Positions 30,603-41,182 of a stretch of DNA of 64,000 nucleotides are shown here, one piece after another. The stretch covers positions 12,385,501 through 12,449,500 of the forward strand of contig NC_083506.1 of assembly GCF_032362555.1 (NCBI RefSeq). The letters run 5' to 3'. The stretch is from Amyelois transitella. Its lineage: Eukaryota; Arthropoda; Insecta; Lepidoptera; Pyralidae. The position numbers were made by a program, and so were the translations under genes. Below the pieces are notes generated by a model. That model had not been told where the DNA came from. It made no database searches and saw only the letters and a program-made list of their open reading frames with translations. Each line of letters begins with the position of its first letter. The first letter of the stretch is position 1.

Positions 30603-31588
30603 TTTTATCTTGTAAATGATTTTTTTTTTCTTTTATTTACCTACTCCTCAATAATAGAGTGATACCTACCTACTTTATAATTATTACCGGAGATCTAAGT
30701 TAGGTATACCTAGTTCCATGTCCTAGAAAATTAATTTCGGTATTTATTTATAGTACCGGATCCCTATATGGACCAATCTTCAACGAGATTGTTTCTTTCT
30801 TTCTACATCACAGAACCTATTGTTGGCTATAAAACCAATTGCAGGTTAATTGTTTATTACATGCTTAAGAAAAAAAAATAACGACTACCCGACCGACCTT
30901 ATCGTCCACTACATTACACTTTATTGATTGAAATTTTTCTGGATCTTAAATTATTAAAAAATATTCTCTAAGCAATGAATTTTAAACTTCATATAAATTA
31001 AAGTGCTGTAGATATAAGAACCTTACAATTAATTATTTTATTTATTTAAACTTCATTCTACAAAATACAAATGTAGGTATATCACAATTGGCGGACCTAA
31101 TGCTAGAAGTATAATTATCTACCAGTAAACAATTGGGTCTGACAGAGAACTTAGTGTAGTTAACTAGCTAGTTAGTTTTAGCAAATAAATTATTAAAAAT
31201 TGCAATTTGGTCTTGCATACCTATTCACAGAAATTTAAATTTATAACTACTCAAGTTAATAAAAAGAATTAAATTAGTAAGTTACTATTATATGTATAAG
31301 TGTAATAATGAATAAGTAGTAGTTAAGAGTAAATTAATTAGCTATTAGTTTCAAAAATTAAAAATTATGGAAGAAATTTCTCTGGCAATAAATAAAAAAA
31401 ACATTATTTAATGGCTTTCATAAGACAGCTCAATTGATGCTTCATAAAAAACGTGCATTGTGGATAGGTCAACTTACGCGCCGTTCGGTTATTTTTATTT
31501 TTACCTATAAGCGTTTTAGTAATAAGCAGGTATTAAAATAAGTTAGGAAGGATTCAATAAAAATACAGTTTGAAAAACACATAAGAAA

Positions 31589-31594
31589 TTTATT
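31589..31594 (-). terminator. Candidate poly(A) signal of the second sHSP gene
   Basis: Minus-strand AATAAA ~440 nt past the stop codon, the first I find. A SINE-A fragment (31660-31750) lies in between and may have lengthened the 3' UTR. Confidence 0.3.
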
Positions 31595-31659
31595 ACATAC
31601 CAGAAATTATATCTAAATTACAGCCTGCATGATCAAAAAAATAAAAACAATTCTGCCGA

Positions 31660-31750
31660 ATCAATGTACTTACATATAATCACATCTTTATCCCTTGCGG
31701 GGTAGACAGAGCCAACAGTCTTGAAAAGACTAACAGGCCACGTTCAGCTA
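31660..31750 (-). mobile_element. SINE-A fragment
   Basis: Tail and first ~75 bp only. The surrounding 30640-31660 is AT-rich intergenic DNA with no recognised feature. A 45 bp scrap of the same family is at 32808. Confidence 0.6.
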
Positions 31751-32037
31751 ATCAATGTATCTAAATGAACATAGTAGGAATAAATTTAAAAATTAATTAT
31801 GTGCTATCTATTTAAAAATAATTACAGTTAATAAGAGGAATTAAAGTCCAGTGGACGATTTATCGATACATTGTGTTGGTATTAACAAATTTTTGAACGA
31901 ATTCATAGAATAAACATAAAATGTAAAATACAACGCAGCAAATACATTAAAAACGATTATATTAAAATGAAAAAACACTAGGGACTAATTTCGAAATGAC
32001 AAATTATGCCTACTTTTGAAAATTGCCAGAAACTGAC

Positions 32038-32583
32038 CTACTGACCATTCTCAAGATTCTTCTCGGGCTCTCCGTTCCCAAGACCAGAATGTTCCGGTTG
32101 AGTCTTGACAGGTCCTGTATGTACGATTGGAACAATACGTTCATTGGATTCTTTCGGACACTCCAAAGGTGCAGTGACTGATAAGACTCCATCAGATGAC
32201 AAACGGGATTCGACAGCATCCAAATTGCATCCGTCAGGTAAAGCGTAGCGACGTGTGAAATGACGGGACACCCATCCATGTTCATCGCGCTTCTCCTCAT
32301 GCCGACCCTCGACTATGATGAACCCATCAGCTGTCTTCACTGAGATTTCATCAGGCGAAAAATGCTGGACGTCCAAATTGATTTCGAATTTCCGTTTATC
32401 GCTTTTTATAGTGGATCCGACGTCTCTCAGCATGTTGGATAGCTGTTTCCACGGACGATGGTATTCCCTGGTTTGTGGAACGCCTATTGTTAGAACATCT
32501 TCAGGAGTTAACGCCAAAGCGAAATGTTGGTCTTGGAGACGCGAAGGACGCTCCAATTGCAGCAAAAATGGCAGCAAGGACAT
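32038..32583 (-). CDS. Small heat-shock protein, Hsp20/alpha-crystallin family (second copy)
   Basis: Intronless, 181 residues. It starts MSLLPFLLQLERPSRLQ. The alpha-crystallin domain is at about residues 62-140 (RKFEINLDVQHFSPDEIS, HEEKRDEHGWVSRHFTRRY, SSDGVLSVTAP), with the C-terminal motif IVPI (150-153) and a Gly/Glu/Asn-rich tail. The N-terminal arm is shorter than in the sHSP at 29932. The domain is clearly paralogous to that copy, so the pair probably arose by local duplication with inversion. Upstream (higher coordinates) I find only degenerate heat-shock-like triplets (TTC-TG-AAA) and no clear TATA box. Expression may therefore be constitutive or developmental. The function is expected to be the same kind of ATP-independent holdase chaperone. 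Confidence 0.93.
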   Translation of the reverse strand: MSLLPFLLQLERPSRLQDQHFALALTPEDVLTIGVPQTREYHRPWKQLSNMLRDVGSTIKSDKRKFEINLDVQHFSPDEISVKTADGFIIVEGRHEEKRDEHGWVSRHFTRRYALPDGCNLDAVESRLSSDGVLSVTAPLECPKESNERIVPIVHTGPVKTQPEHSGLGNGEPEKNLENGQ

Positions 32584-33009
32584 ATTTTTTTTTGGAATTT
32601 GCGATGCGAGTATTCAGAACGCCGGCCGGTTTTTCCTATTTCTGTTTTCAGAATGTTTGCACTGCGCATGACGTGCCGCGCATGTTCATTGAGCGTCTTC
32701 GCTGCCAGATGTAATCATTGTAATGTTTACAACAGGTCTTCTTGGATAATATTATGGTATAATTGTGAAAATAAGTTTTTTTTGTTATATCTTATCTACT
32801 GAATTAACAAACATACATATAATCACGTCTCTATTTCTTGCGGGTTAGGCAGAACTTAATTAATCATCTTAAAATATCACGTAGATATATTTAAATTCAA
32901 TTTTTTTTTATTAAATTCGATTGCTAATTTCAATCCAAGTTTAGAAAATCAAAGTGCTTCGTCACTTTTGTAGATGGCGCTAAATTTACGGGAGCGAAGC
33001 TGCGGGCAA

Positions 33010-33215
33010 AAACTAGTTAATATATAAATTCACAAATTACACAAACTGAGCTAGCCTCAATGTGCTAATTTGTGTAATAGAATACGAACTCAACGATTTA
33101 CATTATAATAGATAAAAATCAAGACCCAAGCCAATAAGGAAACGTACTTTTACCATCATGAACCGACCGGGGATTGAACCAGAAACCTTTTAGATCAGCG
33201 GCGTGAATCCGACCA
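33010..33215 (-). mobile_element. Old SINE-T copy
   Basis: Strongly diverged (GGGGATTGAACC in place of the B box complement). Recognised by its length, position of the head and AAGACCCAAGCCAAT. Confidence 0.45.
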
Positions 33216-33394
33216 CTGCGACTAAACGCAAAATTTTCTACAAAGAAATCAGAATCTTTATTTTTATAAGCACTTATCATTTAGATACATTAACAAATAA
33301 AAAACACGTTCTAAATATTATTATTACCTATGTCAATCCTCATGAGATATATTTGCATTGCAATTTGATACTATCTATAATTGTATAAACATTT

Positions 33395-33496
33395 TCTGTA
33401 CAAGAGAACTCTAGTGTAGCTTTAGTTATTGGTGAAAATTTTCTACGAAATAACGTGAAAATAATTGACAATGTAGGTATTTAGGCGGTATATGAC
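33395..33496. repeat. Left copy of a ~95 bp duplicated non-coding block
   Basis: The block contains GAACTCTAGTGTAGCTTTAG and GGTGAAAATTTTCTACGAAA. It is closely repeated at 40789-40885 on the same strand. It does not resemble the recurrent transposon families of the window. Confidence 0.6.
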
Positions 33497-33504
33497 ATAC
33501 ATAA

Positions 33505-33655
33505 ATAACGTTTTTTCTCGGAGGGGTAGGCAGAGGACCACATTTTTCCACTTGCCACGATCCCTGCATACTTCTTTCGCTTCATATTCATAACTCTCTT
33601 CATGCAAGGTCGTCAGTTTCAGAAAACTCTTGACTTGACCTTTTGTTAGAACATA
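33505..33655 (-). mobile_element. LINE-B fragment
   Basis: TCGGAGGGGTAGGCAGAG...CATAACTCTCTTCATGCAAG. 33660-34155 holds only the orphan heat-shock element. Confidence 0.6.
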
Positions 33656-33926
33656 TTAATTTAGTTGTCTACCTCCGTACTGAATAAAGTTAAATGCAAA
33701 TAAAGACATATTTGACTTACTTGAACGGTAAACAAAATGCGTGTAAAAATAGTCAAAGTACTTACTAGTGGTACCATCTACCGGAGAGTGGGAAAAACTA
33801 GTTTTTAATTAATGTCAATGTGAAAATATTCGCTTTTTGTGCTCAAATAATCACAAACAAATATTAAAACATCATAGAGATTTATGGTTATAAGAAATCA
33901 AGTATATTTCTAATTTATAGAAACTT

Positions 33927-33939
33927 TTCGAGAAAATTC
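33927..33939. promoter_or_regulatory. Orphan heat-shock element
   Basis: A perfect three-unit array TTC-GA-GAA-AA-TTC, 230 bp left of the LTR element and ~1.3 kb from the nearest sHSP. No coding sequence follows within several hundred bases on either strand. Confidence 0.5.
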
Positions 33940-34159
33940 TGTAATACCAGTAGCGACATCTGGTATCAAGTAACAGTTTTAGATAAAAAATATCCTGTCG
34001 GCTGAAGTGTTCAACATTTTACAACGAAATCTCAAAATTTATTAGTGTACTTTTCGCAATGTTCATTTATTGTTTGATTAAGAAAAAATAGAATTGAATA
34101 CTTTTTACAGTTTTATGTTTAATATTATACAACTTGCTGGCCAGATAACTATTTCTTGA

Positions 34160-34466
34160 TGTCCAAATTAGTAATCCTAGTTTGTATTTTTCTATATTTA
34201 ATGTGTCTGCGGACTCTCTCCACCCCGTAGGAAATTGAGACGTTGTTTAGTGAGCTTTTATGTGATACAAGTGTCCATCTATTCTAGATAATTATTTTTA
34301 GTTTAATTCTTATAGTTAATGTGTGGTTACATAGATGGCTCTGTTCAATATTAGAACGCGATATGGTTTCTTGCATTGTATCTAATATAAGGTCAAAGAA
34401 AGTTCCGAGTAAATGAGTTTAGCAGCAGTGGTGGTTTGTTTTATTCGACGCGCAACCGTAGCGACA
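34160..34466 (+). repeat. Left LTR of the BEL/Pao element
   Basis: 307 bp, TG...CA ends, matching the right LTR throughout by eye. Confidence 0.95.
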
Positions 34467-34649
34467 TCTGGTGCCGAAACCCGGGAAGAAGTGAAAAAAA
34501 TCTTGAAGACAGTGACTAAGAGTGAGCAGTGTTCGGAACTTGTACATTTTTCCAAAAAGTTATCATGGACTTAGAATAATCCTATCGAGTTTGGACTTGT
34601 AAAAAATTTCGCAAATTTTGACATTTAGAAAAAATTTGACTTTGTCATC

Positions 34650-37600
34650 ATGGAGGCCCTTTTACTGAAGCAAGATGATATTTACGAGAGATTATTTAAA
34701 GCATATTCTACGTACAGAAAATCACCCAAGGAGCGCATATCCGTATCATATATTGAGTCCAAAATGGAAAATTTAGAAAAACTGTTTAGTAACTTTGACA
34801 ATATTCATTTTCAAATTGTATCAAATGTTAACAAAGAGAAGAGAGAACAGTTAGAATATTTTAACAAAGATATGTATGGAAGATTTGAGGAAACATATAC
34901 AGATTATAAGACGAGAATGAAGGACGATTTAAGGAAATTCAATACGTCAGGTCCTGGAAAATCGTGTTCAGAGAAAATGGAGGTGAAGTGTGAAGCGAAG
35001 TTGCCGCAGATTCAGTTACCGAAATTTTCTGGATCCTACGAAGAATGGCAGGCATTTTATGATATGTTTCAATCTTTGATTCATCAGAATAGTAACTTAA
35101 GTGCGGTGCAGAAGCTACATTATCTAAAGAGTAGTTTGTCTGGGGAACCTGAAAATTTGTTAAAGAACTTGTCAACTACAGATATCAATTATGAAGAAGC
35201 GTGGAAACAGTTGACACGGCGATATAATAATAAGCGATTTAATTGTAATGAAATTCTTAAGCGCTTGTTTTCTCAGAGAAATTTGTCAATTGAGTCTGCA
35301 TCCTCGATCAAACAGTTACTTGATACGACTTCAGCCTGCTTGAAATCACTTCAGAATATGAGTATAAATATTGATTCTTGGGATCCAATGATAAACCATT
35401 TGGTGGTTTCGAAACTTGATATAGAGTCACGCAAGCTTTGGGAGTTACAGATTAGTCAAACTGAGTCAGAAGATTTGCCAAATTGGAGTCAGCTTGTTAA
35501 GTTTTTGGAGATGCGTTTCCGTACCCTTGAGATGATTGATACTGGTGGTAAACAAAAACCTGCTTTCAACAGTCCTACGAACAAAGTCGCACCTAAGCAA
35601 AAGTCATTTCATGCAACAGTCCAAGAAGAGAAAAAGAAGATTGCATGTGTAATGTGTCCGAACCATCACTTGCTTTATGTATGCCCACAATTTTTGAGCC
35701 AGTCTCCTCAAGAGAGATCAGAGTTTGTACAATCCAAGAGACTGTGTTTCAATTGTTTTTCATCGAATCATTCTGTAAAGAATTGTCGTCAGCCTACGAG
35801 TTGTCGCCGATGTGGGCGCAGACATCACACCCTGCTGCATTTTGACCGGAGTCAATTACCAGAGTCATCCCCGGCTACCACAAGTGCTGAGAATCCCGTG
35901 CCGGCGGAACCAAGTGCATCAGGCATTCAAACGGAGACAAGAGTTACATCCCACTTTGTGCAAGGAAGAGATAGTGAAGTTTTATTAGCTACCGCTAGAG
36001 TTAAGGCTGTAACATGTAACGGGTTGTCTAAGGTTTTGCGTGCTCTGATCGACCAAGGGTCAGAAGCTTCATTTGTAACTGAGGCTACTGTCCAATCTTT
36101 AGGCCTTAAGAAAAAACCTGTGAATGGTCTTATATCTGGTGTAGGAGAGGGAGAAACACGAACAAAAGGTATGGTTTCTTTAGAGCTAGAGTCCCTTCAT
36201 AATCCCGAGTTTTCTATTAAAGTAGATGCCTTTGTTTTGAGTAGTCTTACGTCTTTCCTTCCTACAAATAAGACTTATATTAAAGATTGGCCTGAGTTTG
36301 AGTCGTTGTCCCTTGCCGATCCTTATTATGGGTCACCTGAGAAAATTGATCTTCTTTTAGGAGTCGAAGTCCATAGCGAGATTATTGTGAATGGCTTGTT
36401 AAAACATCCACATAAACGAGGTCCTATTGCTCAAAATACGCAATTTGGATGGGTTTTGACAGGTCGTGTCAGTAGTGGTATTTCTTCATCTAAGCGATTG
36501 ATTTCTCTTCATATTAGAGTTAAAGAGGATGAACTTTTACAAAAGTTTTGGGAAATAGAGAGAGAGCCCGATTCTTTAGTTAAGAAAATGAGTAGAGAAG
36601 AAATTAAATGCGAAGAGATTTATGAAAGTAGTACAGAGAGAAATGAGAATGGCCGTTATAAAGTACGTCTTCCATTCAGAGATCCAGATCCAGATTGCTT
36701 TTACGGTCAGTCAAAGAACATAGCACTTCGTAGATTAAATTTTTTGGAGAAGAAGTTAAGTAGAAATCCTTCTTTATATGAGGAGTATAGAAACGTTTTG
36801 CAGGATTACATTGATCAAAATCATATGGAAGAGATCACAGATGTGGAAGAAATAAATAATGAACGAGTTGTTTATCTTCCCCATCACGCCGTTGTTAGAC
36901 TAGACAAGGAAACAAGCAAAGTAAGAGTAGTTTTTGACGCGTCGTGTAAAGGGACTAATAATGTCTCTCTAAACGACTGCCTGTTAGTGGGTCCAAAACT
37001 TCAACAGGATTTACGACATATTCTCATGAGGTGGAGACGTCATCCGTTCTGTCTAGTTGCTGACCTTGTGCAAATGTACAGACAGATCCTTGTGCATGAG
37101 AAGGACACCGATTGTCAGAGGATCTTATGGAGATCTGAACCAAACCAGCCTTTAAAACATTATAGAATGTTGAGACTTACTTTTGGGACGGCGTGTGCTC
37201 CATATTTGGCAGTGAAGTCATTGCACCAGTTAGCCAAAGATGAGTATGATAGAAACCCTTTAGCAGCATCTATTACTTTAACAGATTTTTATATGGATGA
37301 TCTTTTAAGTGGATCAGAAACTGAGAGTGACATTATAAAAATTTATGAACAAATGAATAAGTTAATGGGTGCTGGAGGATTTTGTCTGAGAAAATGGTGC
37401 AGTAACAGTGAGAGGTTGTTGAATCACATCAGTGAACACAGAGGATCTGAACAACATTTGATATTAAAGTCAGATAGTGCTGTCAAAATTCTAGGTATTT
37501 GTTGGAATAAGAATACAGATAATTTTGAGTACACTTATTTGTTGCCAGATGATGGAGAATCTCAAGAGAATGTCACCAAAAGAAAGGTTTTATCAGAAAT

Positions 37601-39869
37601 TGCAAGGCTATATGATCCGTTAGGGTGGATCTCACCTGTGATAGTCAAGGCTAAGATTTTTATCCAGAAACTCTGGAAATGTAGATTAGAGTGGGATCAA
37701 GTTTTGACGTCGGAACTATTGCTAGAGTGGAATTCGTACAGAAAAGATTTGCTGAATGTGAAGGATATCGTAATTCCTCGATGGCTAAATACAAGAAGAG
37801 AGGATCATGTTGAATTACATGTTTTTGTTGATGCATCGCAAGCTGCTTATGCTGCTGTGGTATTCTTGAGAACCAAGGATAAGTCCAATAATATTCATGT
37901 GAATATTGTAACTGCAAAAACTAAGGTTGCACCTGTAGAAAAGGAGATATCTATTCCACGAATGGAGTTATGTGCCGCAGTTCTTGGTGCTAAATTAGTT
38001 TATGAAGTCTCCCAGATATTGCAAATTCCTAAAGAGCAAATCTTCGCGTGGTCTGATTCAATGGTTGTACTAGCCTGGTTAAGAGGAGATCCGAGCCGTT
38101 GGACGACATTTGTGAGCAACCGTGTATCAGAAATTTTAACTATCTTGGATTTCTCTCAGTGGAATCACGTGAGAACTGATTTTAATCCTGCAGATTGTGG
38201 GTCGAGAGGCATGCCATGTTCAGAGTTAATATCCTATCAATTGTGGTGGCGTGGACCTGATTTTCTTCACCATGATGAAATTCATCTTACAAATGAGAGT
38301 TTTGAAACAGTTGAAGAGCAAAGATCCGTTAAAACCTTAACTGCTGTAGTTAAAAGGAGAGAAGTATTTATTTGGACCAGATTTTCAAATTTACAGAGAG
38401 CGTTGAGAGTTCTATCGTTTTGCAAAAGATTCGTTAATTTAAAACTTCCAGAGAATCAAAGAGAGATGAGTAGAATTGTTACAAAGAAAGAAATTAATGA
38501 AGTAATGGACTTTTGCATACGAAAAACTCAAAATTTTTATTACGAAGAAGAGCTAAAGCAGTTAAGGTCCCAGGGCCAGGTGTCAAAAAAGAGTCAGCTG
38601 CACACTCTCAGTCCATTTATCGATGAGAAAGGTATTCTGAGAGTAGGCGGGCGCATAAAGTTCTCCGAGGCAGATTTTAATAAACAGCATCCTGTGATTA
38701 TGCCTGGTGAAAGTCATCTCACCAAGTTATTAGTTTTAGATGCTCATGAACGTACATTACATGGTGGGCCTCAAATAATGTTGAACTTTTTAAGATCTAA
38801 ATTTTGGATAGTACGAGGTAGAGATCAGGTCAAGAAATGCTATAGAGAGTGTATGACATGTCTTCGTTATTCTCGGCAAAACAATAATCAGTTTATGGGC
38901 CAGTTACCAAAAGCAAGAGTGACTCCTACTCGACCATTTAAAAGTGCTGGAGTGGATTTTACTGGTCATATCAATGTTAGATTTTCTCCTGGACGAGGAT
39001 CCAAAAGTTATAAAGGATATATTTGTGTCTTTATTTGTATGGTTACAAAGGCCATACATCTTGAAGCTGTTTCAGATTTAACCGCCCAAGGTTTTATTGC
39101 CGCCTTTAAGAGGTTTGTGTCTAGAAGAGGTCACTGCAAGGATCTTTATAGTGATAACGGAACCAACTTTGTTGGTGCAGACAAGGAGTTAAAAGACATG
39201 TCTCAAAAGGCTACAGCTCAGCTTCCGTTTGAATTCCGTCAATTACTTTCCAAGGAAGGAACCACGTGGCACTTTATTCCTCCTCAGGCACCAAATTTTG
39301 GAGGTCTTTGGGAGGCAGGAGTGCGGTCTACAAAGTCCCACTTGAAAAGGGCTATAGGGGACTCAACTCTTACGTTCGAAGAGTTATCTACTGTGTTAAC
39401 CCAGATAGAAGCGTGTCTTAATTCACGTCCTTTGTACTGTTTGAGTGATAATCCAAATGATCCATTACCGCTAACGCCTGGTCATTTTTTAGTAGGTGAA
39501 CCTCTTGTCGTAATACCAGATGAAGATCATTCAACGGTTAATATTTCAGGGCTTCAAAGGTGGAAGCTTACTCAAAAAATGGTAACGGACTTTTGGAAGC
39601 GATGGTCTAATGAATATTTGATCACCTTAAATCAGAGATATAAATGGTTTACTAAAAAGTCTGAGCCTGAAATCGATGATATTGTTATAGTGAGGGATCA
39701 AAATTTACCGCCATCTAAATGGTTATTGGGAATAATTATAGATAAACATCCAGGCAAAGACATGATAACTAGAGTTGTTACTATCAAAACAAAAAATGGT
39801 ATTTTTAAACGCCCATGTAACAAATTATGTTTCTTACCTAAAGACATTAATGTATCTCAAGCAAATTAA
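34650..39869 (+). CDS. Gag-Pol polyprotein of the BEL/Pao element
   Basis: A single 1739-residue frame. In order: a Gag-like region of the DUF1759 type (residues ~120-280); cysteine/histidine zinc knuckles (~330-400); an aspartic protease region with a DQGSEASF-like active site (~470); a reverse transcriptase with the YMDD box (~880); an RNase H region; an integrase with HHCC-type zinc site and DDE core (~1360-1600); and a C-terminal DUF5641-like domain. The order and fused frame are characteristic of Pao/BEL elements in insects. No envelope-like region is seen. Confidence 0.93.
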   Translation: MEALLLKQDDIYERLFKAYSTYRKSPKERISVSYIESKMENLEKLFSNFDNIHFQIVSNVNKEKREQLEYFNKDMYGRFEETYTDYKTRMKDDLRKFNTSGPGKSCSEKMEVKCEAKLPQIQLPKFSGSYEEWQAFYDMFQSLIHQNSNLSAVQKLHYLKSSLSGEPENLLKNLSTTDINYEEAWKQLTRRYNNKRFNCNEILKRLFSQRNLSIESASSIKQLLDTTSACLKSLQNMSINIDSWDPMINHLVVSKLDIESRKLWELQISQTESEDLPNWSQLVKFLEMRFRTLEMIDTGGKQKPAFNSPTNKVAPKQKSFHATVQEEKKKIACVMCPNHHLLYVCPQFLSQSPQERSEFVQSKRLCFNCFSSNHSVKNCRQPTSCRRCGRRHHTLLHFDRSQLPESSPATTSAENPVPAEPSASGIQTETRVTSHFVQGRDSEVLLATARVKAVTCNGLSKVLRALIDQGSEASFVTEATVQSLGLKKKPVNGLISGVGEGETRTKGMVSLELESLHNPEFSIKVDAFVLSSLTSFLPTNKTYIKDWPEFESLSLADPYYGSPEKIDLLLGVEVHSEIIVNGLLKHPHKRGPIAQNTQFGWVLTGRVSSGISSSKRLISLHIRVKEDELLQKFWEIEREPDSLVKKMSREEIKCEEIYESSTERNENGRYKVRLPFRDPDPDCFYGQSKNIALRRLNFLEKKLSRNPSLYEEYRNVLQDYIDQNHMEEITDVEEINNERVVYLPHHAVVRLDKETSKVRVVFDASCKGTNNVSLNDCLLVGPKLQQDLRHILMRWRRHPFCLVADLVQMYRQILVHEKDTDCQRILWRSEPNQPLKHYRMLRLTFGTACAPYLAVKSLHQLAKDEYDRNPLAASITLTDFYMDDLLSGSETESDIIKIYEQMNKLMGAGGFCLRKWCSNSERLLNHISEHRGSEQHLILKSDSAVKILGICWNKNTDNFEYTYLLPDDGESQENVTKRKVLSEIARLYDPLGWISPVIVKAKIFIQKLWKCRLEWDQVLTSELLLEWNSYRKDLLNVKDIVIPRWLNTRREDHVELHVFVDASQAAYAAVVFLRTKDKSNNIHVNIVTAKTKVAPVEKEISIPRMELCAAVLGAKLVYEVSQILQIPKEQIFAWSDSMVVLAWLRGDPSRWTTFVSNRVSEILTILDFSQWNHVRTDFNPADCGSRGMPCSELISYQLWWRGPDFLHHDEIHLTNESFETVEEQRSVKTLTAVVKRREVFIWTRFSNLQRALRVLSFCKRFVNLKLPENQREMSRIVTKKEINEVMDFCIRKTQNFYYEEELKQLRSQGQVSKKSQLHTLSPFIDEKGILRVGGRIKFSEADFNKQHPVIMPGESHLTKLLVLDAHERTLHGGPQIMLNFLRSKFWIVRGRDQVKKCYRECMTCLRYSRQNNNQFMGQLPKARVTPTRPFKSAGVDFTGHINVRFSPGRGSKSYKGYICVFICMVTKAIHLEAVSDLTAQGFIAAFKRFVSRRGHCKDLYSDNGTNFVGADKELKDMSQKATAQLPFEFRQLLSKEGTTWHFIPPQAPNFGGLWEAGVRSTKSHLKRAIGDSTLTFEELSTVLTQIEACLNSRPLYCLSDNPNDPLPLTPGHFLVGEPLVVIPDEDHSTVNISGLQRWKLTQKMVTDFWKRWSNEYLITLNQRYKWFTKKSEPEIDDIVIVRDQNLPPSKWLLGIIIDKHPGKDMITRVVTIKTKNGIFKRPCNKLCFLPKDINVSQAN

Positions 39870-40017
39870 TTAGAGTTGAGGTTAAAGTTCTATTGTATAC
39901 ATGAATGTATTAAGTTTAAATTTATTTAGTATCTTTTGTTACGGTGGGCGGGTTTTATATTTATATTCTTATTTTTATTTTTGGTTCGTAAAAGAACAAG
40001 TTCTTTGGTGGGCGGAA

Positions 40018-40324
40018 TGTCCAAATTAGTAATCCTAGTTTGTATTTTTCTATATTTAATGTGTCTGCGGACTCTCTCCACCCCGTAGGAAATTGAGACG
40101 TTGTTTAGTGAGCTTTTATGTGATACAAGTGTCCATCTATTCTAGATAATTATTTTTAGTTTAATTCTTATAGTTAATGTGTGGTTACATAGATGGCTCT
40201 GTTCAATATTAGAACGCGATATGGTTTCTTGCATTGTATCTAATATAAGGTCAAAGAAAGTTCCGAGTAAATGAGTTTAGCAGCAGTGGTGGTTTGTTTT
40301 ATTCGACGCGCAACCGTAGCGACA
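40018..40324 (+). repeat. Right LTR of the BEL/Pao element
   Basis: 307 bp copy of the left LTR, preceded by a purine-rich tract and followed by the CTTGA target duplication. Confidence 0.95.
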
Positions 40325-40651
40325 CTTGATGTATCCAGAAGTTATTAAAGCCAAAGATTTTTTTTTTATTTTTTTTAACATGGGCTTCCTCTAGGCCTGC
40401 CACTATTTGAATCTCAATTCCATCATGTTTTATTTCTTTTCAAGATATTTTGCTCTGTGAGCCCCCCATTAACCCCCAAGATATGTGAACGAGACCCGAA
40501 GAGATTACCTTTGCATTTTTTACTTAAATAAATATAAAAATTTTCAATCTGAGTAACTAGGTATAAGTAAAATGTTGTAAACACCTGTCGCGCTACGTCA
40601 ATCAATAATCACTTCGATTACTCGAGCATGCGCGGTGAACCACTGTGCTTT

Positions 40652-40689
40652 TTCTAGAAATTACTCGACTGTTCGCAATGCTTCTAGAT
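40652..40689. promoter_or_regulatory. Orphan heat-shock-like element cluster
   Basis: Perfect TTC-TA-GAA at 40652-40659, followed by TTC-GC-AAT-GC-TTC-TA-GAT at 40672-40689. The latter keeps the 5 bp phasing with two imperfect units. No gene with a matching TATA box is evident nearby. Confidence 0.4.
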
Positions 40690-40788
40690 GGCGCTGTCAG
40701 CAAATACAACGCGCACTTGTTGATTCCCTTATCATTCATTGACCAAAGCCAAGCGATTTGCAAATGGATTGCGATATCTATATTTTTT

Positions 40789-40885
40789 GTACAAGAGAGA
40801 ACTCTAGTGTGGCTTTAGTTTTTGGTGAAAATTTTCTACGAAATACCGTGAAAATAATTGATAATGTATTTAGGCAGTAATATAA
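40789..40885. repeat. Right copy of the ~95 bp duplicated block
   Basis: Copy of 33395-33496 at roughly 90% identity by eye. It lies 100 bp beyond the orphan heat-shock cluster. Confidence 0.6.
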
Positions 40886-41182
40886 TTACAAACATAACTT
40901 AAATTCAACCGGCGTTTTTAAAAACAATGTGACGTGACATTATGGTAAAACGTCGCAGGTAAGAGAGATGAGAGATAATTGAAATAATCATAGAATAACT
41001 ACAACCTTGATTAGCGGACTAGTTTAAAAACATTTAATAGCGCGCGGGTTTAACTATAAACACGAGATCAAGCAATTTGCTGCCAGAGTAGCGAGCTACT
41101 TAACCTAGTGAGCGCTGAAGTAGTCCACAGATATTAATATAATTAAAAAAATGCATTATTTACGTACGTAAATCTCCATTTA

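Larger units (their letters stand above)
34160..40324 (+). mobile_element. BEL/Pao-family LTR retrotransposon, looks whole, young
   Basis: A 6165 bp element bounded by two 307 bp LTRs (34160-34466 and 40018-40324). The LTRs begin TG and end CA and look identical when compared by eye. The 5 bp direct repeat CTTGA flanks it (34155-34159 and 40325-40329). A primer-binding-like site (TGGTGCCGAAACCCGGG) follows the left LTR. One long reading frame fills the interior. Identical LTRs imply a recent insertion. It sits between the sHSP pair and the secreted Hsp20-like cluster, and no SINE-A copy has inserted into it. Confidence 0.95.

Noticed and set aside
32315-32802. Several + strand frames of 79-118 codons
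   Set aside because: Antisense shadows of the sHSP at 32038-32583 and its 5' flank.
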